NCBI GenBank assembly: GCA_024919175.1
Contig: CP103804.1
Span: 620,001 to 684,000, forward strand
Source of the DNA: Clostridioides difficile
Lineage (GTDB): Bacteria; Bacillota; Clostridia; Peptostreptococcales; Peptostreptococcaceae
Length of the DNA stretch: 64,000 bases
Direction: 5' to 3'
The stretch's first letter is position 1; each line of letters starts with the position of its first letter. The position numbers and the translations under genes are program-made. This document shows, piece after piece, positions 30,075-39,162 of the stretch. Below the pieces are notes generated by a model. The model was not told where the DNA came from. It ran no database searches and saw only the letters and a list, made by a program, of their open reading frames with translations.

Positions 30075-31505
30075 CTATAAAACTTTTTTAGAATCTATCA
30101 TTTTTGTTTTTAAATACCAAAGATCTCTAGATAAATCAACCTTGTAAATGTGTGGATTTGAAAGTCTTTTGTATTGTTCCCAGATAGTACTTAATTCATA
30201 TTGTACATGATTTCTTATTTCAAGAACAGCTTTTTTATTATATTTACATACACCTTTTATGTACAATGGCTTAAGTAGCTCTTTAACTTTGTAATTTGTA
30301 AAGACCTTTGTTTTCCAAGTATAAGTAGGATGGAAGATTTCTAAAGGTTTAGATTCATCTATAATTTCATCATGTAACATAATTAAATCTGCCTCTGCTT
30401 TATTGTCTTCGTTATATATTCTTATAACTTTCTTGTAACCAGGATTATTTATTTTTTCTGGATTCTCAGAAATTTTTATCTTAGGTTCAAGAGTACCTTC
30501 TTCACAAGATGCAGCTAATTTGTAAACTCCTCCAAGAGAAGGTGAATCGAAAGAAGTAATAAGTTTTGTACCTACTCCCCATGAATTTATAGTAGCTCCT
30601 TCTGCCTTAAGTGATGCTATAGTGTATTCATCAAGGTCATTTGATGCAGTTATACTAATATCAGAAAAACCAGCACTATCTAGTTGTTTCTTTGCTTCTT
30701 TAGATAGATAAGCTAAGTCTCCAGAATCTAGTCTTATACCCATAGGTTTGTATCCTTTTTCAGAAATATTTTTGAAGACTTTTATTGCATTAGGTATACC
30801 ACTATTTAATACATCATAAGTATCCACAAGTAGTAGGCATTTATCTGGATAAACATCAGCATATGCTTGGAATGCTTCAAGCTCAGTATCAAATTTTTGT
30901 ACCCAACTATGAGCATGTGTACCAATTATAGGAACATCAAACATCTTTCCAGCTAATACGTTTGCAGTTCCAGAACAGCCACCAATTACAGCAGCTCTAG
31001 CTCCATATATGCCTGCATCTGGACCTTGTGCACGACGTAATCCAAATTCAAGTACAGTGTCTCCTTGAGCTGCAAAGCAAACTCTAGATGCTTTCGTAGC
31101 AATAAGAGATTGAAAATTGACTATTGTCAACAATGCTGTTTCAATAAGTTGAGCTTGATATAAGGGTGCTTTAACAGTAATCAATGGCTCATTAGGAAAC
31201 ATTATAGTCCCTTCTTCAACAGCATAAATATCTCCTGTAAACTTAAACTCTTTCAAAAACTTTAAAAACTTATCAGAAAATAAATTTAAGCTTTTTAAGT
31301 ACTCCAAATCTTCATCTGAAAAATGAAGGTTATCTATGTATTCAACAACCTGATCAATACCACAAACTATAGTATACCCTCCATCACAAGCGTTTTTTCT
31401 AAAAAACATATCGAATACAACAATGTCTTCGTGAATATTTTTTTCAAAATAGCCATTTAACATAGTAAGCTGATATAAATCAGTAAGAAGTGTTAGATTT
31501 CTCAT
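30075..31505 (-). CDS. pncB: Nicotinate phosphoribosyltransferase
   Basis: PncB joins nicotinate and PRPP, using ATP, to make nicotinate mononucleotide in NAD salvage. The 476-residue protein has TLLTDLYQLTMLNGYF at the N-terminus and EFGLRRAQGPDAGIYGARAAVIGGCSGTANV near residues 144-175. HAHSWVQKFDTELEAF near residue 197 carries the phosphorylated-His region, and GIRLDSGDLAYLSKEAKK is near 255. It is one of few genes on the minus strand and diverges from spmA. Confidence 0.93.
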   Translation of the reverse strand: MRNLTLLTDLYQLTMLNGYFEKNIHEDIVVFDMFFRKNACDGGYTIVCGIDQVVEYIDNLHFSDEDLEYLKSLNLFSDKFLKFLKEFKFTGDIYAVEEGTIMFPNEPLITVKAPLYQAQLIETALLTIVNFQSLIATKASRVCFAAQGDTVLEFGLRRAQGPDAGIYGARAAVIGGCSGTANVLAGKMFDVPIIGTHAHSWVQKFDTELEAFQAYADVYPDKCLLLVDTYDVLNSGIPNAIKVFKNISEKGYKPMGIRLDSGDLAYLSKEAKKQLDSAGFSDISITASNDLDEYTIASLKAEGATINSWGVGTKLITSFDSPSLGGVYKLAASCEEGTLEPKIKISENPEKINNPGYKKVIRIYNEDNKAEADLIMLHDEIIDESKPLEIFHPTYTWKTKVFTNYKVKELLKPLYIKGVCKYNKKAVLEIRNHVQYELSTIWEQYKRLSNPHIYKVDLSRDLWYLKTKMIDSKKVL

Positions 31506-31593
31506 TATTTCTCTCCTTAATTATTATTAAATATTAAAAATTATAAAAACTCCCACACTTATACTAAAACATAATATAGTACAACTTTCAAGT

Positions 31594-31621
31594 ATAAAGT
31601 ATTACCTAACTATCATAAAAT
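31594..31621 (+). promoter_or_regulatory. Candidate sigma-E promoter for spmA
   Basis: CATAAAAT at 31614-31621 fits the CATA-rich -10 of mother-cell sigma-E promoters. ATA at 31594-31596 lies 17 bases upstream as the -35 core. The transcript would begin only a few bases before the ribosome site, which is tight, so the call is tentative. Confidence 0.35.
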
Positions 31622-31636
31622 TATTTAAAGAGGAGG

Positions 31637-32221
31637 TTGATTATAATAGGGAAAATATGGTTTTACATGGTATCAATAGGAATAATAGGAAGCTTGTTTT
31701 CTAAAAATATGGGAGAATTAAATAAAGTCATATTGAGTGAAACATCAAAAGGTATAGAATTTGCAATAAGTCTAGCTGGTATTATGGCACTATGGATGGG
31801 TGTAATGAATATTGCAAAAGAGTCGGGATTGATTGAAAAAATAGGTGAGAAATTAAATCCTATAATGAGAAGATTGTTTCCTTCTATTCCCAAAGGTCAC
31901 AAAGCAATGTCTTATATAGTTATGAATATTGCCTTGAACATGTTGGGTGCTGGGAATGGTGCAACAGCATTTGGTTTAAAAGCAATGAGTGAGCTTCAGA
32001 CTTTAAACAACAAAAAAGATACAGCTACTAATGATATGATTATGTTTATGGTAATAAACATATCATCTATACAGATAATCCCATTTACTATAATTAAATT
32101 AAGAATGGACATGGGATCTCAAAACCCAAGTGAAATAATCTTTACAACTTTATTTGCAACCATAATATCTACAGCAACAGCAATAATAACATGTAAACTT
32201 TTTCAAAGAAGATATAGATAA
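31637..32221 (+). CDS. spmA: Spore maturation protein A
   Basis: SpmA acts with SpmB in spore core dehydration. The ~194-residue protein has about four to five hydrophobic helices. It shows IMALWMGVMNIAKESGLIEKIGEKLNPIMRRLFPSIPKGHKAMSYIVMNIALNMLGAGNGATAFGLKAMSELQ in outline, split over residues 52-125, which matches the SpmA family. The start is unclear: the frame has no ATG near the ribosome site, and TTG 31637 directly abuts AGGAGG (31631-31636). ATT or ATA codons at 31640-31646 have better spacing. spmB follows after 15 nt. Confidence 0.88.
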   Translation: MIIIGKIWFYMVSIGIIGSLFSKNMGELNKVILSETSKGIEFAISLAGIMALWMGVMNIAKESGLIEKIGEKLNPIMRRLFPSIPKGHKAMSYIVMNIALNMLGAGNGATAFGLKAMSELQTLNNKKDTATNDMIMFMVINISSIQIIPFTIIKLRMDMGSQNPSEIIFTTLFATIISTATAIITCKLFQRRYR

Positions 32222-32236
32222 AGGAGATGTAGATGT

Positions 32237-32758
32237 ATGGAAGTATTTTCAAACTTACTTATACCAGTAATAATTTTGTACATAGTAGTTTATGGTAAAT
32301 ATAAAAAAATAGATGTATATGACAGTTTTGTAAAAGGAGCAATTGATGGTTTAAAGGCTGCATGGGATATTTTACCTTATATAATAGGTATATTTTTAGC
32401 CATAGGAATATTTAAAACTGGAAAAGGTCTTGATATGTTAGAATGGCTATTTACACCAATAGCAAATATGATGAGCATCCCAAAGGAATTAATAGGTTTA
32501 ATAAGTGTAAAACCTTTATCTGGAAGCGGTGCTTTGGGTATGTATAGTGAACTTGCAAATAGGGTTGGAGTAGGGACTTTAGTAGAAAAAATGGGTGCTA
32601 CAATTGTAGGTTCTTCTGAGACTATTTTTTATACAATGGCAATATATTATGGAAGCTTAAAGATAAAAAATACTAGACATACATTGTCATGTGCTATGAT
32701 TAGTCATGTTGCAGGAGTTATAGCAGCTGTTTTTATTTGCTATGTAATATTTGTATAA
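32237..32758 (+). CDS. spmB: Spore maturation protein B
   Basis: The partner of SpmA, 173 residues, with several membrane helices. The nucleoside-transporter gate-like segment VKPLSGSGALGMYSELANRVGVGTLVEKMGATIVGSSETIFYTMAIYYG at about residues 93-140 is the family signature. The ATG follows AAGGAGATGTAGATGT. It lies 15 nt after spmA. No terminator was found before the metG leader promoter, so some readthrough is possible. Confidence 0.92.
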   Translation: MEVFSNLLIPVIILYIVVYGKYKKIDVYDSFVKGAIDGLKAAWDILPYIIGIFLAIGIFKTGKGLDMLEWLFTPIANMMSIPKELIGLISVKPLSGSGALGMYSELANRVGVGTLVEKMGATIVGSSETIFYTMAIYYGSLKIKNTRHTLSCAMISHVAGVIAAVFICYVIFV

Positions 32759-32762
32759 TTTA

Positions 32763-32791
32763 TTGACAATGTGGGAAAAATTTTATAATAT
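32763..32791 (+). promoter_or_regulatory. Promoter of the metG T-box leader
   Basis: TTGACA at 32763-32768, a 17-base spacer and TAATAT at 32786-32791 give a housekeeping promoter. TATAAT two bases earlier is an alternative -10. The start would be near 32797. Confidence 0.75.
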
Positions 32792-32819
32792 AGTGATTAT
32801 ATAGAAATAAATTGTAATA

Positions 32820-33096
32820 TGAATTACAAGCTATGAAAAGAAGAGTAGATAAAGATTTTTTCTATCAGAGAGCTAGGTTAGGTGAAAGCTAGTGTAAAAA
32901 GATTTATTGAAGATGGTCTTGGAGCTTTTTATCTGAGCAAACATGCTAGGATAAAACGGTTGGGCACGTTATAGTCTGCTAAGATATCTATAAAGTTGAG
33001 TTCTACATTTCATGTGAAACATAACTGTTATAGATGAATTAGGGTGGTACCGTGAATAATCTCGCCCCTATGTTAAATCATAGGAGGCGATTTTTT
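32820..33096 (+). promoter_or_regulatory. T-box riboswitch upstream of metG
   Basis: The conserved T-box element AGGGTGGTACCGTG is at 33041-33054. It is followed by a terminator (arms 33062-33072 and 33079-33090, T run to 33096). The long upstream stem I carries a plausible Met specifier, ATG at about 32913 inside GAAGATGGTC. Uncharged tRNA-Met would pair with it and with the T-box to prevent termination and allow metG expression. Confidence 0.92.
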
Positions 33097-33156
33097 ATTA
33101 TTTTAAATGAAATATTTATATGACTACGAACGATAAAAAATTAGGAGGTAAATAAT

Positions 33157-35094
33157 ATGAGCAAACCGAGTTTTTATGTAACAACACCAATATACTATCC
33201 AAGTGGAGGATTACACATAGGCCATACTTACTCAACAGTAGCGGCAGATACAATAGCTAGATTTAAACGTTTCTGTGGATATGATGTAAAGTTTTTGACA
33301 GGAACAGATGAACATGGCGAAAAGATACAAAAGAAAGCTATAGAACAAGGAATGTCAGAAATAGAATACCTTGATGGAATGATAAAGGATATAAAAGCAT
33401 TATGGAATACGATGGATATATCTTATGACGATTTTATAAGAACAACAGAAAAAAGACATACAGATATAATACAAAGAATATTTACTAAATTATATGAACA
33501 AGGTGATATATACAAAGGAGAGTATGAAGGTAGATATTGTACTCCTTGTGAGAGTTTTTGGACAGAATCACAGTTATTAGAAGGAAACAAATGCCCTGAT
33601 TGTGGAAGAGAAACATACCTAGTAAAAGAAGAATCTTATTTCTTTAGACTATCTAAATATGAGGATAGATTAAAAGAGTTATTTAAAGATGATAGTTTCT
33701 GTTTCCCAGCTGCTAGAAAAAATGAAATGGTAGCAAATTTCCTAGATAAAGGGTTAGAAGATTTAAGTGTAACAAGAACAACTTTTGACTGGGGCATAAA
33801 GGTTCCTTTTGATGAAAAGCATGTAATTTATGTATGGGTGGATGCTTTATGTAACTATATAACAGCATTAGGATATATGACAGATAATGACGAAGAATTT
33901 AAAAAATATTGGCCTGCAAATGTTCAAATAGTAGGTAAAGAAATAGTGAGATTCCATACAATAATATGGCCAGCACTTTTAATGGCTTTAGGTTTAGAAG
34001 TTCCAAAACAAGTATTTGGTCATGGATGGATATTGTTTGCTGATGATAAAATGAGTAAATCAAAAGGTAATGTTGTTTATCCAGAGCCTATAATAGAAAG
34101 ATATGGAATAGATACTCTTAAATACTTCTTATTAAGAGAGTTTGCATTTGGTCAAGATGGAAGTTATACTCATAGAAATTTTGTAACAAGAATAAATTAC
34201 GATTTAGCAAATGATTTAGGAAACTTAGTAAGCAGAACTGTAGCAATGGTTGAAAAATACAACAGTGGTATAATACCAACAGCAAAAACTTCAACTGATT
34301 TTGATGCGGATTTAAAAGGGCAAGCTGTATCAACTAGAGAAAACTTCGAGGCTGAGATGGATAAGATGCAATTCCATGAAGCCTTAGAGAGTGTATGGAA
34401 ACTAGTTAGAAGAACTAATAAGTATATAGATGAGACTATGCCTTGGGTGCTTGCTAAAGATGAAACTAAAAAAGATGAATTAGATACAGTTTTATATAAT
34501 TTATGTGAATCTATAAGAATAATTGCAACACTAATAAATCCTATAATGAATGAAACTGCTAATAAGATATATGCACATATAGGAATAAAAGGTCAAGATG
34601 ATATAACTACATGGGAAAGCACAAAGACATTTGGTCTTATTGGAGAAAATGTAAAAGTGTTTAAAGGTGAATCTTTATTCCCAAGATTAGATGTAGAAAA
34701 GGAAATAGAAGAATTAACTAAAATGTTTTCTGGGAAACCTCCAGTAGAAGAAAAACCTTTAGAGCATAAAGAAGAAATTACTATTGATGATTTAGATAAA
34801 ATAGAGCTTAGAGTAGGAAAAATAATAAGTTGTGAAAAGCATCCAAAAGCAAATAAATTATTAGTATCACAAGTTAAGATTGGGCCAGAAACAAGACAAA
34901 TAGTATCTGGAATAGCTGAATACTATAAACCAGAAGATTTAGTTGGGAAAGAGGTTACAGTAGTATGTAACTTAAAACCAGTTAAGTTAAGGGGTGTAGA
35001 ATCTCAAGGTATGATATTAGCAGCAGGAGATGATGGTGACCCTTATGTTCTACCATTTACACAAGGTGCTAAGGATGGATGCGAGGTTCGCTAA
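33157..35094 (+). CDS. metG: Methionyl-tRNA synthetase
   Basis: MetG charges initiator and elongator tRNA-Met. The 645-residue class I enzyme has the HIGH motif (GLHIGHTYST) at residues 20-23. A zinc knuckle lies near residues 127-150 (CTPCESFW, then CPDCGRE). KMSKS is at residues 298-302. A C-terminal tRNA-binding OB domain of about 100 residues (IELRVGKIISCEKHPKANKLL) promotes dimerisation. AGGAGG precedes the start. It is controlled by the T-box leader and followed closely by tatD. Confidence 0.97.
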   Translation: MSKPSFYVTTPIYYPSGGLHIGHTYSTVAADTIARFKRFCGYDVKFLTGTDEHGEKIQKKAIEQGMSEIEYLDGMIKDIKALWNTMDISYDDFIRTTEKRHTDIIQRIFTKLYEQGDIYKGEYEGRYCTPCESFWTESQLLEGNKCPDCGRETYLVKEESYFFRLSKYEDRLKELFKDDSFCFPAARKNEMVANFLDKGLEDLSVTRTTFDWGIKVPFDEKHVIYVWVDALCNYITALGYMTDNDEEFKKYWPANVQIVGKEIVRFHTIIWPALLMALGLEVPKQVFGHGWILFADDKMSKSKGNVVYPEPIIERYGIDTLKYFLLREFAFGQDGSYTHRNFVTRINYDLANDLGNLVSRTVAMVEKYNSGIIPTAKTSTDFDADLKGQAVSTRENFEAEMDKMQFHEALESVWKLVRRTNKYIDETMPWVLAKDETKKDELDTVLYNLCESIRIIATLINPIMNETANKIYAHIGIKGQDDITTWESTKTFGLIGENVKVFKGESLFPRLDVEKEIEELTKMFSGKPPVEEKPLEHKEEITIDDLDKIELRVGKIISCEKHPKANKLLVSQVKIGPETRQIVSGIAEYYKPEDLVGKEVTVVCNLKPVKLRGVESQGMILAAGDDGDPYVLPFTQGAKDGCEVR

Positions 35095-35123
35095 TAGGTA
35101 ATTAAATAGTAAGGAGATAAAAA

Positions 35124-35894
35124 ATGTTATTTGACTCACATGCACATTTAAATGATGAAAGTTTTGATGAAGATAGAGATGAACTTATTGGTTCATTGAA
35201 AGAAAAAGGTGTAGATTTAGTCGTAAATCCAGGAGCAGATATAGAAACGTCTATAACAGCAATTGAACTATCAAAAAAATATGACTTTATATATTCAGCA
35301 GTTGGAGTGCATCCACATGATGTATCAAAACTAGATGATACAGCTATAGATACTCTAAGAAGACTTGCAACTGAAAATAAAAAGGTTGTGGCTATAGGAG
35401 AAATTGGGTTAGATTATTATTATGATTATTCTCCAAGAGAAGATCAAAAAGAATGGTTTAAGAAGCAAATTGAGCTGGCTAATGAGTTAAAGCTTCCAAT
35501 AATAATACATGATAGAGATGCACATGGGGATACTTTCGAGATAATAAAAAATACTAAGAGTCCTGAAATAGGTTGTGTGCTTCATTGTTATAGTGGTAAT
35601 GTGGAATTAGCTAGAGAATATGTTAAAATGGGATGTTATATATCAATTCCAGGAACAGTTACATTTAAAAATAATAAAAAAACTAGAGAAGTTGTAAGAG
35701 AGATACCTCTAGAAAGACTGTTTATAGAAACAGATTCACCATATATGTCACCAGAGCCACATAGAGGAAAGAGAAATAATCCTTCTCAAGTAGCTTTTGT
35801 TGCAGATAAGATAGCTCAAGAAAAAGGAATATCTTATGAGGAAGTGTGTAAAGTTACTAAAGAAAATGCGAAGAAATTTTTTAATATAAAATAG
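35124..35894 (+). CDS. tatD: TatD-family metal-dependent DNase
   Basis: A TIM-barrel metallohydrolase of 256 residues (YabD/TatD), thought to be a 3'-5' exonuclease in DNA repair or turnover. Metal ligands are in LFDSHAHLNDESFD at the N-terminus, VGVHPHDVSK near residue 59 and GEIGLDYYYDYSPREDQ near 92. More lie in IIIHDRDAHGDT near 130 and IETDSPYMSPEPHRGKRN near 203. It follows metG as in Bacillus and ends at a terminator. Confidence 0.93.
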   Translation: MLFDSHAHLNDESFDEDRDELIGSLKEKGVDLVVNPGADIETSITAIELSKKYDFIYSAVGVHPHDVSKLDDTAIDTLRRLATENKKVVAIGEIGLDYYYDYSPREDQKEWFKKQIELANELKLPIIIHDRDAHGDTFEIIKNTKSPEIGCVLHCYSGNVELAREYVKMGCYISIPGTVTFKNNKKTREVVREIPLERLFIETDSPYMSPEPHRGKRNNPSQVAFVADKIAQEKGISYEEVCKVTKENAKKFFNIK

Positions 35895-35951
35895 GTAAAT
35901 CAAAAATAAAATTTACAATTAGATATAAAAAATAATAGTTATAAATATAGA

Positions 35952-35990
35952 GAAAGCATACCATCCAATTTGAATGGTATGCTTTTTTAT
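35952..35990 (+). terminator. Terminator after tatD
   Basis: AAAGCATACCAT (35953-35964) pairs with ATGGTATGCTTT (35974-35985), followed by T residues. It marks the left edge of the phosphonate cassette. Confidence 0.85.
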
Positions 35991-36031
35991 TTGTAATAGT
36001 ATAATTTTTTATTAGTCTTACAATATATTTC

Positions 36032-36044
36032 TTAACATTGTTAA
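36032..36044. promoter_or_regulatory. Palindrome upstream of phnG, candidate operator
   Basis: TTAACA-T-TGTTAA is a perfect 6-bp inverted repeat 118 bases before the first phn gene. TTAACA-like half sites recall PhoP/PhoB boxes of Gram-positive bacteria, but the spacing of a true Pho box is not clear. Confidence 0.3.
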
Positions 36045-36161
36045 AAAAGAATTTACAAGATATTCATTAGAATTAACTCAAATGTAATATCCATTTAACT
36101 TAGATTGTATATTATATTCTTAGAACTAAGTAAATAAAGGAAAGATTAAGGAGGCAAAATC

Positions 36162-36593
36162 TTGCATACAGTTGATAGTACTAAGATATTGATAAATATG
36201 AACTATGAGAAATTAGAGCAAATATATTTAATGATAAAAAATACATCAAGCATTTCTACAATTAAAGCCCCTAGCTTAGCTACAGTGATGGTAAGAGCTA
36301 ACGAAAGTGTAAAAAATACTACATTTAATTTAGGAGAAATACTAGTTACAGAGTGCAGTGTTAAGGTGGATGAAAGCTTAGGTTATGGTATAGTTGCAGA
36401 AAATAATGAAAAAAAAGCTATCTGTCTGGCAACTATAGATGCAGTTTTACATAGCAATAATAATAAATTTGATAAATTAAAGAATTATATAAATAAAAGT
36501 ATATATGAAGAAAGCTTAAGATATGAGAAAGAACTTATTAATGAATTTAGTTTAATTAATAAAACAAAAGTCCAATTCAATACTATGGACTAA
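36162..36593 (+). CDS. phnG: Carbon-phosphorus lyase subunit PhnG
   Basis: PhnG is a subunit of the PhnGHIJ core complex of C-P lyase, which converts phosphonates and ATP to ribose-1-phosphonate-5-triphosphate. The 143-residue protein shows VMVRANESVKNTTFNLGEILVTECSVKVDESLGYGIVAENNEKKAICLATIDAVLH in pieces across residues 42-105, matching PhnG (the GxxLVTE and GYGIV motifs are clear). The start is TTG 36162, seven bases after a perfect AAGGAGG. It is the first gene of a 12-gene, same-strand array. Confidence 0.9.
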   Translation: MHTVDSTKILINMNYEKLEQIYLMIKNTSSISTIKAPSLATVMVRANESVKNTTFNLGEILVTECSVKVDESLGYGIVAENNEKKAICLATIDAVLHSNNNKFDKLKNYINKSIYEESLRYEKELINEFSLINKTKVQFNTMD

Positions 36594-36607
36594 GTAGGAG
36601 GAGAATC

Positions 36608-37183
36608 ATGGTAAGTTACACGCAAGAAATATATAGAAAGTTGCTAGATAGTGCTTCATTTCCTGGGAAATTAAATAACATCAATAATATAAATATAGAA
36701 AATAATACAAAATTATCAAATGGAGCAATTGGTATAGCAATTACTTTATTAGACCAAGAAGTTACCTTCTATATGGAAAACTGTACTAAAGAAGATATAA
36801 AAAATATAAGAGCACTTACAATGTCAAACCAAGTAAATTACAATAAATCAGATTATCTGTTTTTAGATATTAATTCAGAATTAGATATACTACAAATTAA
36901 AATAGGTTCTTTTGAATATCCTGATGAAAGTACAACTATAATACACCAAGTAAACGAACTATCAACAGATTATAAAGATAACTTCATAAGACTTTATTTA
37001 AGTGGTCCTGGTATAAAATCTAAAAAGAATTTATATATAGATGGAGTTAAACAAGAATTTTTAGAAAGATTACTTATGATAAATAAAGACTATCCGACAG
37101 GGGCAGATTTGATTTTAATAGATAATAAAGGAGAACTTGCATTTATACCAAGGTCATCAAAATTAAGTTGGGAGGTATTATAA
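36608..37183 (+). CDS. phnH: Carbon-phosphorus lyase subunit PhnH
   Basis: PhnH is a structural subunit of the C-P lyase core; it has a PLP-transferase-like fold but no PLP lysine. The 191-residue protein reads LLDSASFPGKLNNI at residues 13-26 (FRxLLxAxSxPG pattern), IAITLLDQEVTFYM near 43 and LYLSGPGIKSKKNLYIDG near residue 127. AGGAGG precedes the ATG. phnI starts 3 nt after its stop. Confidence 0.9.
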   Translation: MVSYTQEIYRKLLDSASFPGKLNNINNINIENNTKLSNGAIGIAITLLDQEVTFYMENCTKEDIKNIRALTMSNQVNYNKSDYLFLDINSELDILQIKIGSFEYPDESTTIIHQVNELSTDYKDNFIRLYLSGPGIKSKKNLYIDGVKQEFLERLLMINKDYPTGADLILIDNKGELAFIPRSSKLSWEVL

Positions 37184-37185
37184 TC

Positions 37186-38274
37186 ATGGCTTATGTGGCA
37201 GTTAAAGGTGGAGAAGAAGCTATATTACAGGCTAGAAATATACTTGAATTTTATAGAATAAAAGGAGAAAGCCTACCAATAGACGTAAAACAAATTAAAG
37301 AGCAAATGTCTTATGCTGTGGACAAAGTGATTTCTGAGGGAAGTTTATACAACAAGGAATTATCTGCATTAGCTATAAAACAGGCTCAAGGTGATATACT
37401 AGAAGCCTCTTTCTATATAAGAGCATTAAGGTCAACAATGCCTAGAGTAACTTATTCAGAACCTATAAATACAGAACAGATGAGAATAGGTAGAAGAATC
37501 TCAGCTACATTTAAAGATATACCAGGAGGACAGTACCTTGGAGCAACTAGAGATTATGAAAATAGAATACTAAATATAGAGTTGCTTAAAGAAGATGAAG
37601 AAAAAAATAGAGATTTTAAAGCTAATTATATAAATGACTTAGAAATAGTGAATGAAATACCTAAATTTACAAAGGTATCTAATATATTTAGAAATGAGAA
37701 TTTGTTGGAAGAAGATACTCATGAAAACAAATTAGAAGAAGAAGTAATAGATGACATTACAAGAAATAGCTTAAGATTTCCAGTTTCTAGGTCAGCAAAA
37801 TTGCAAGCACTTACTAGGGGTGAAAGTGGAGCAGTATCAGGGTTTGCATATTCTATTGTAAGAGGTTTTGGTGATGAACATCCATACATAAGTGAACTTA
37901 GGACAGGAGATGTATATATAAAAATAAAACATCCTATTTATGAAGATGAGCAAATAACAATAGGAGAAATGTTGGTTACTGAGTGCGAAATAGTATCAAA
38001 AGCATCACAAAGCAAGTCTGAAAATTCTAAAAACAAATCAGAAGATATAAATAAAATGTCTTTAGGATATGGCCTTTGCATGGGAAATAATGAAAATAAG
38101 GCTATATCTATGGCTATACTAGATAAATCTTTGGAACCAAATAGTGAAAAATTAGCCCAAGATGAAGAGTTTGTATTACTTCATATAGATGGTATAGATT
38201 CATTAGGGTTTATATCTCACTTTAAGCTTCCTCACTATGTAGATTTTAAAGCAGATGTAGAAAGAATAAAATAG
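37186..38274 (+). CDS. phnI: Carbon-phosphorus lyase subunit PhnI
   Basis: PhnI carries the nucleosidase activity that joins phosphonate to ribose triphosphate in place of adenine. The 362-residue protein begins AYVAVKGGEEAILQARNIL. It continues with QIKEQMSYAVDKVISEGSLYNKELSALAIKQAQGD in two parts, residues 36-70, and has LQALTRGESGAVSGFAYSIVRGFGDEHP near residue 210, all family hallmarks. ATG 37186 follows GGGAGG by ten bases and leaves 2 nt after the phnH stop. Confidence 0.93.
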   Translation: MAYVAVKGGEEAILQARNILEFYRIKGESLPIDVKQIKEQMSYAVDKVISEGSLYNKELSALAIKQAQGDILEASFYIRALRSTMPRVTYSEPINTEQMRIGRRISATFKDIPGGQYLGATRDYENRILNIELLKEDEEKNRDFKANYINDLEIVNEIPKFTKVSNIFRNENLLEEDTHENKLEEEVIDDITRNSLRFPVSRSAKLQALTRGESGAVSGFAYSIVRGFGDEHPYISELRTGDVYIKIKHPIYEDEQITIGEMLVTECEIVSKASQSKSENSKNKSEDINKMSLGYGLCMGNNENKAISMAILDKSLEPNSEKLAQDEEFVLLHIDGIDSLGFISHFKLPHYVDFKADVERIK

Positions 38275-38292
38275 GATATGGAGGATAATTAA

Positions 38293-39162
38293 GTGATATA
38301 TAACTATGGTTTTTTAGATGAAAATACAAAAAAAGAAATCAGAAGAAAAATACTAAAAGCAGTCTCAATACCTGGTTATCAAGTACCTTTTGGTTCGAGA
38401 GAATTACCTATTGCTAAGGGGTGGGGTACTGGAGGACTACAATTAACATTATCACTACTTGGTGAAAGTGATGTAGTAAAAGTGATTGACCAAGGTAGTG
38501 ACGATTCTACAAATGCTTGTAATATAAGAAATTTTATTTCAAGTGTAAGCAATGTAGAAACTACAAAAGATACATTAAAAGCTACATTGATTCAAACAAG
38601 ACATAGAATACCAGAAGAAAAATTAACATCTAATCAAATAATGATATTCCAAGTACCAATACCAGAAACACTTAGAATAGTAGAACCTAGTGAAGTAGAG
38701 ACAAGAAGAATGCATTCAGAAGAAGATTATAGCAGGATGTGGGTATATCTGTATGAAGATATAGTTAAATTTGATGATATATCAATAGCAGCAGAGTATC
38801 CATGTAAAGTAAATGATAGATATTTAATGAATCCATCACCAATACCAAGGTTTGATATAAAGAAACTGAACATGTCAGATAACTTATTTTTATTTGGTGC
38901 AGGTAGAGAAAAGAGAATATACGCTATACCTCCATACACAAAAGTAGAACCCTTAGAATTTGATGATTATAAATTTGAAGAGGAAAAATTTGAAGGAAAA
39001 CATTGTAGTTTATGTAAAAGTTCAAACACATTTTTAGATGAAGTATATGACAGTGATACTAATGAAAAGTACTATAGTTGTTCAGATACAAGTTATTGTG
39101 AAAAAGTTAGGTTAAGAAATGATGGCGTAGATGTGGCAATTGGAGGTGCTTGGAATGAGTAG
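38293..39162 (+). CDS. phnJ: Carbon-phosphorus lyase PhnJ (radical SAM-type C-P cleaving enzyme)
   Basis: PhnJ breaks the carbon-phosphorus bond of ribose-1-phosphonate-5-phosphate by radical chemistry, giving a hydrocarbon and 5-phosphoribosyl 1,2-cyclic phosphate. The 289-residue protein has the family CX2CX21C iron-sulfur motif: the CSLC pair near residue 238, then Cys in YYSCSD. A further Cys five residues later (SYCEK) matches the thiyl-radical cysteine. The Gly-rich WGTGGLQLTLSLLG near residue 45 is also conserved. All key residues are present. It starts with GTG after GGAGG and overlaps phnK by 8 nt. Confidence 0.96.
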   Translation: MIYNYGFLDENTKKEIRRKILKAVSIPGYQVPFGSRELPIAKGWGTGGLQLTLSLLGESDVVKVIDQGSDDSTNACNIRNFISSVSNVETTKDTLKATLIQTRHRIPEEKLTSNQIMIFQVPIPETLRIVEPSEVETRRMHSEEDYSRMWVYLYEDIVKFDDISIAAEYPCKVNDRYLMNPSPIPRFDIKKLNMSDNLFLFGAGREKRIYAIPPYTKVEPLEFDDYKFEEEKFEGKHCSLCKSSNTFLDEVYDSDTNEKYYSCSDTSYCEKVRLRNDGVDVAIGGAWNE

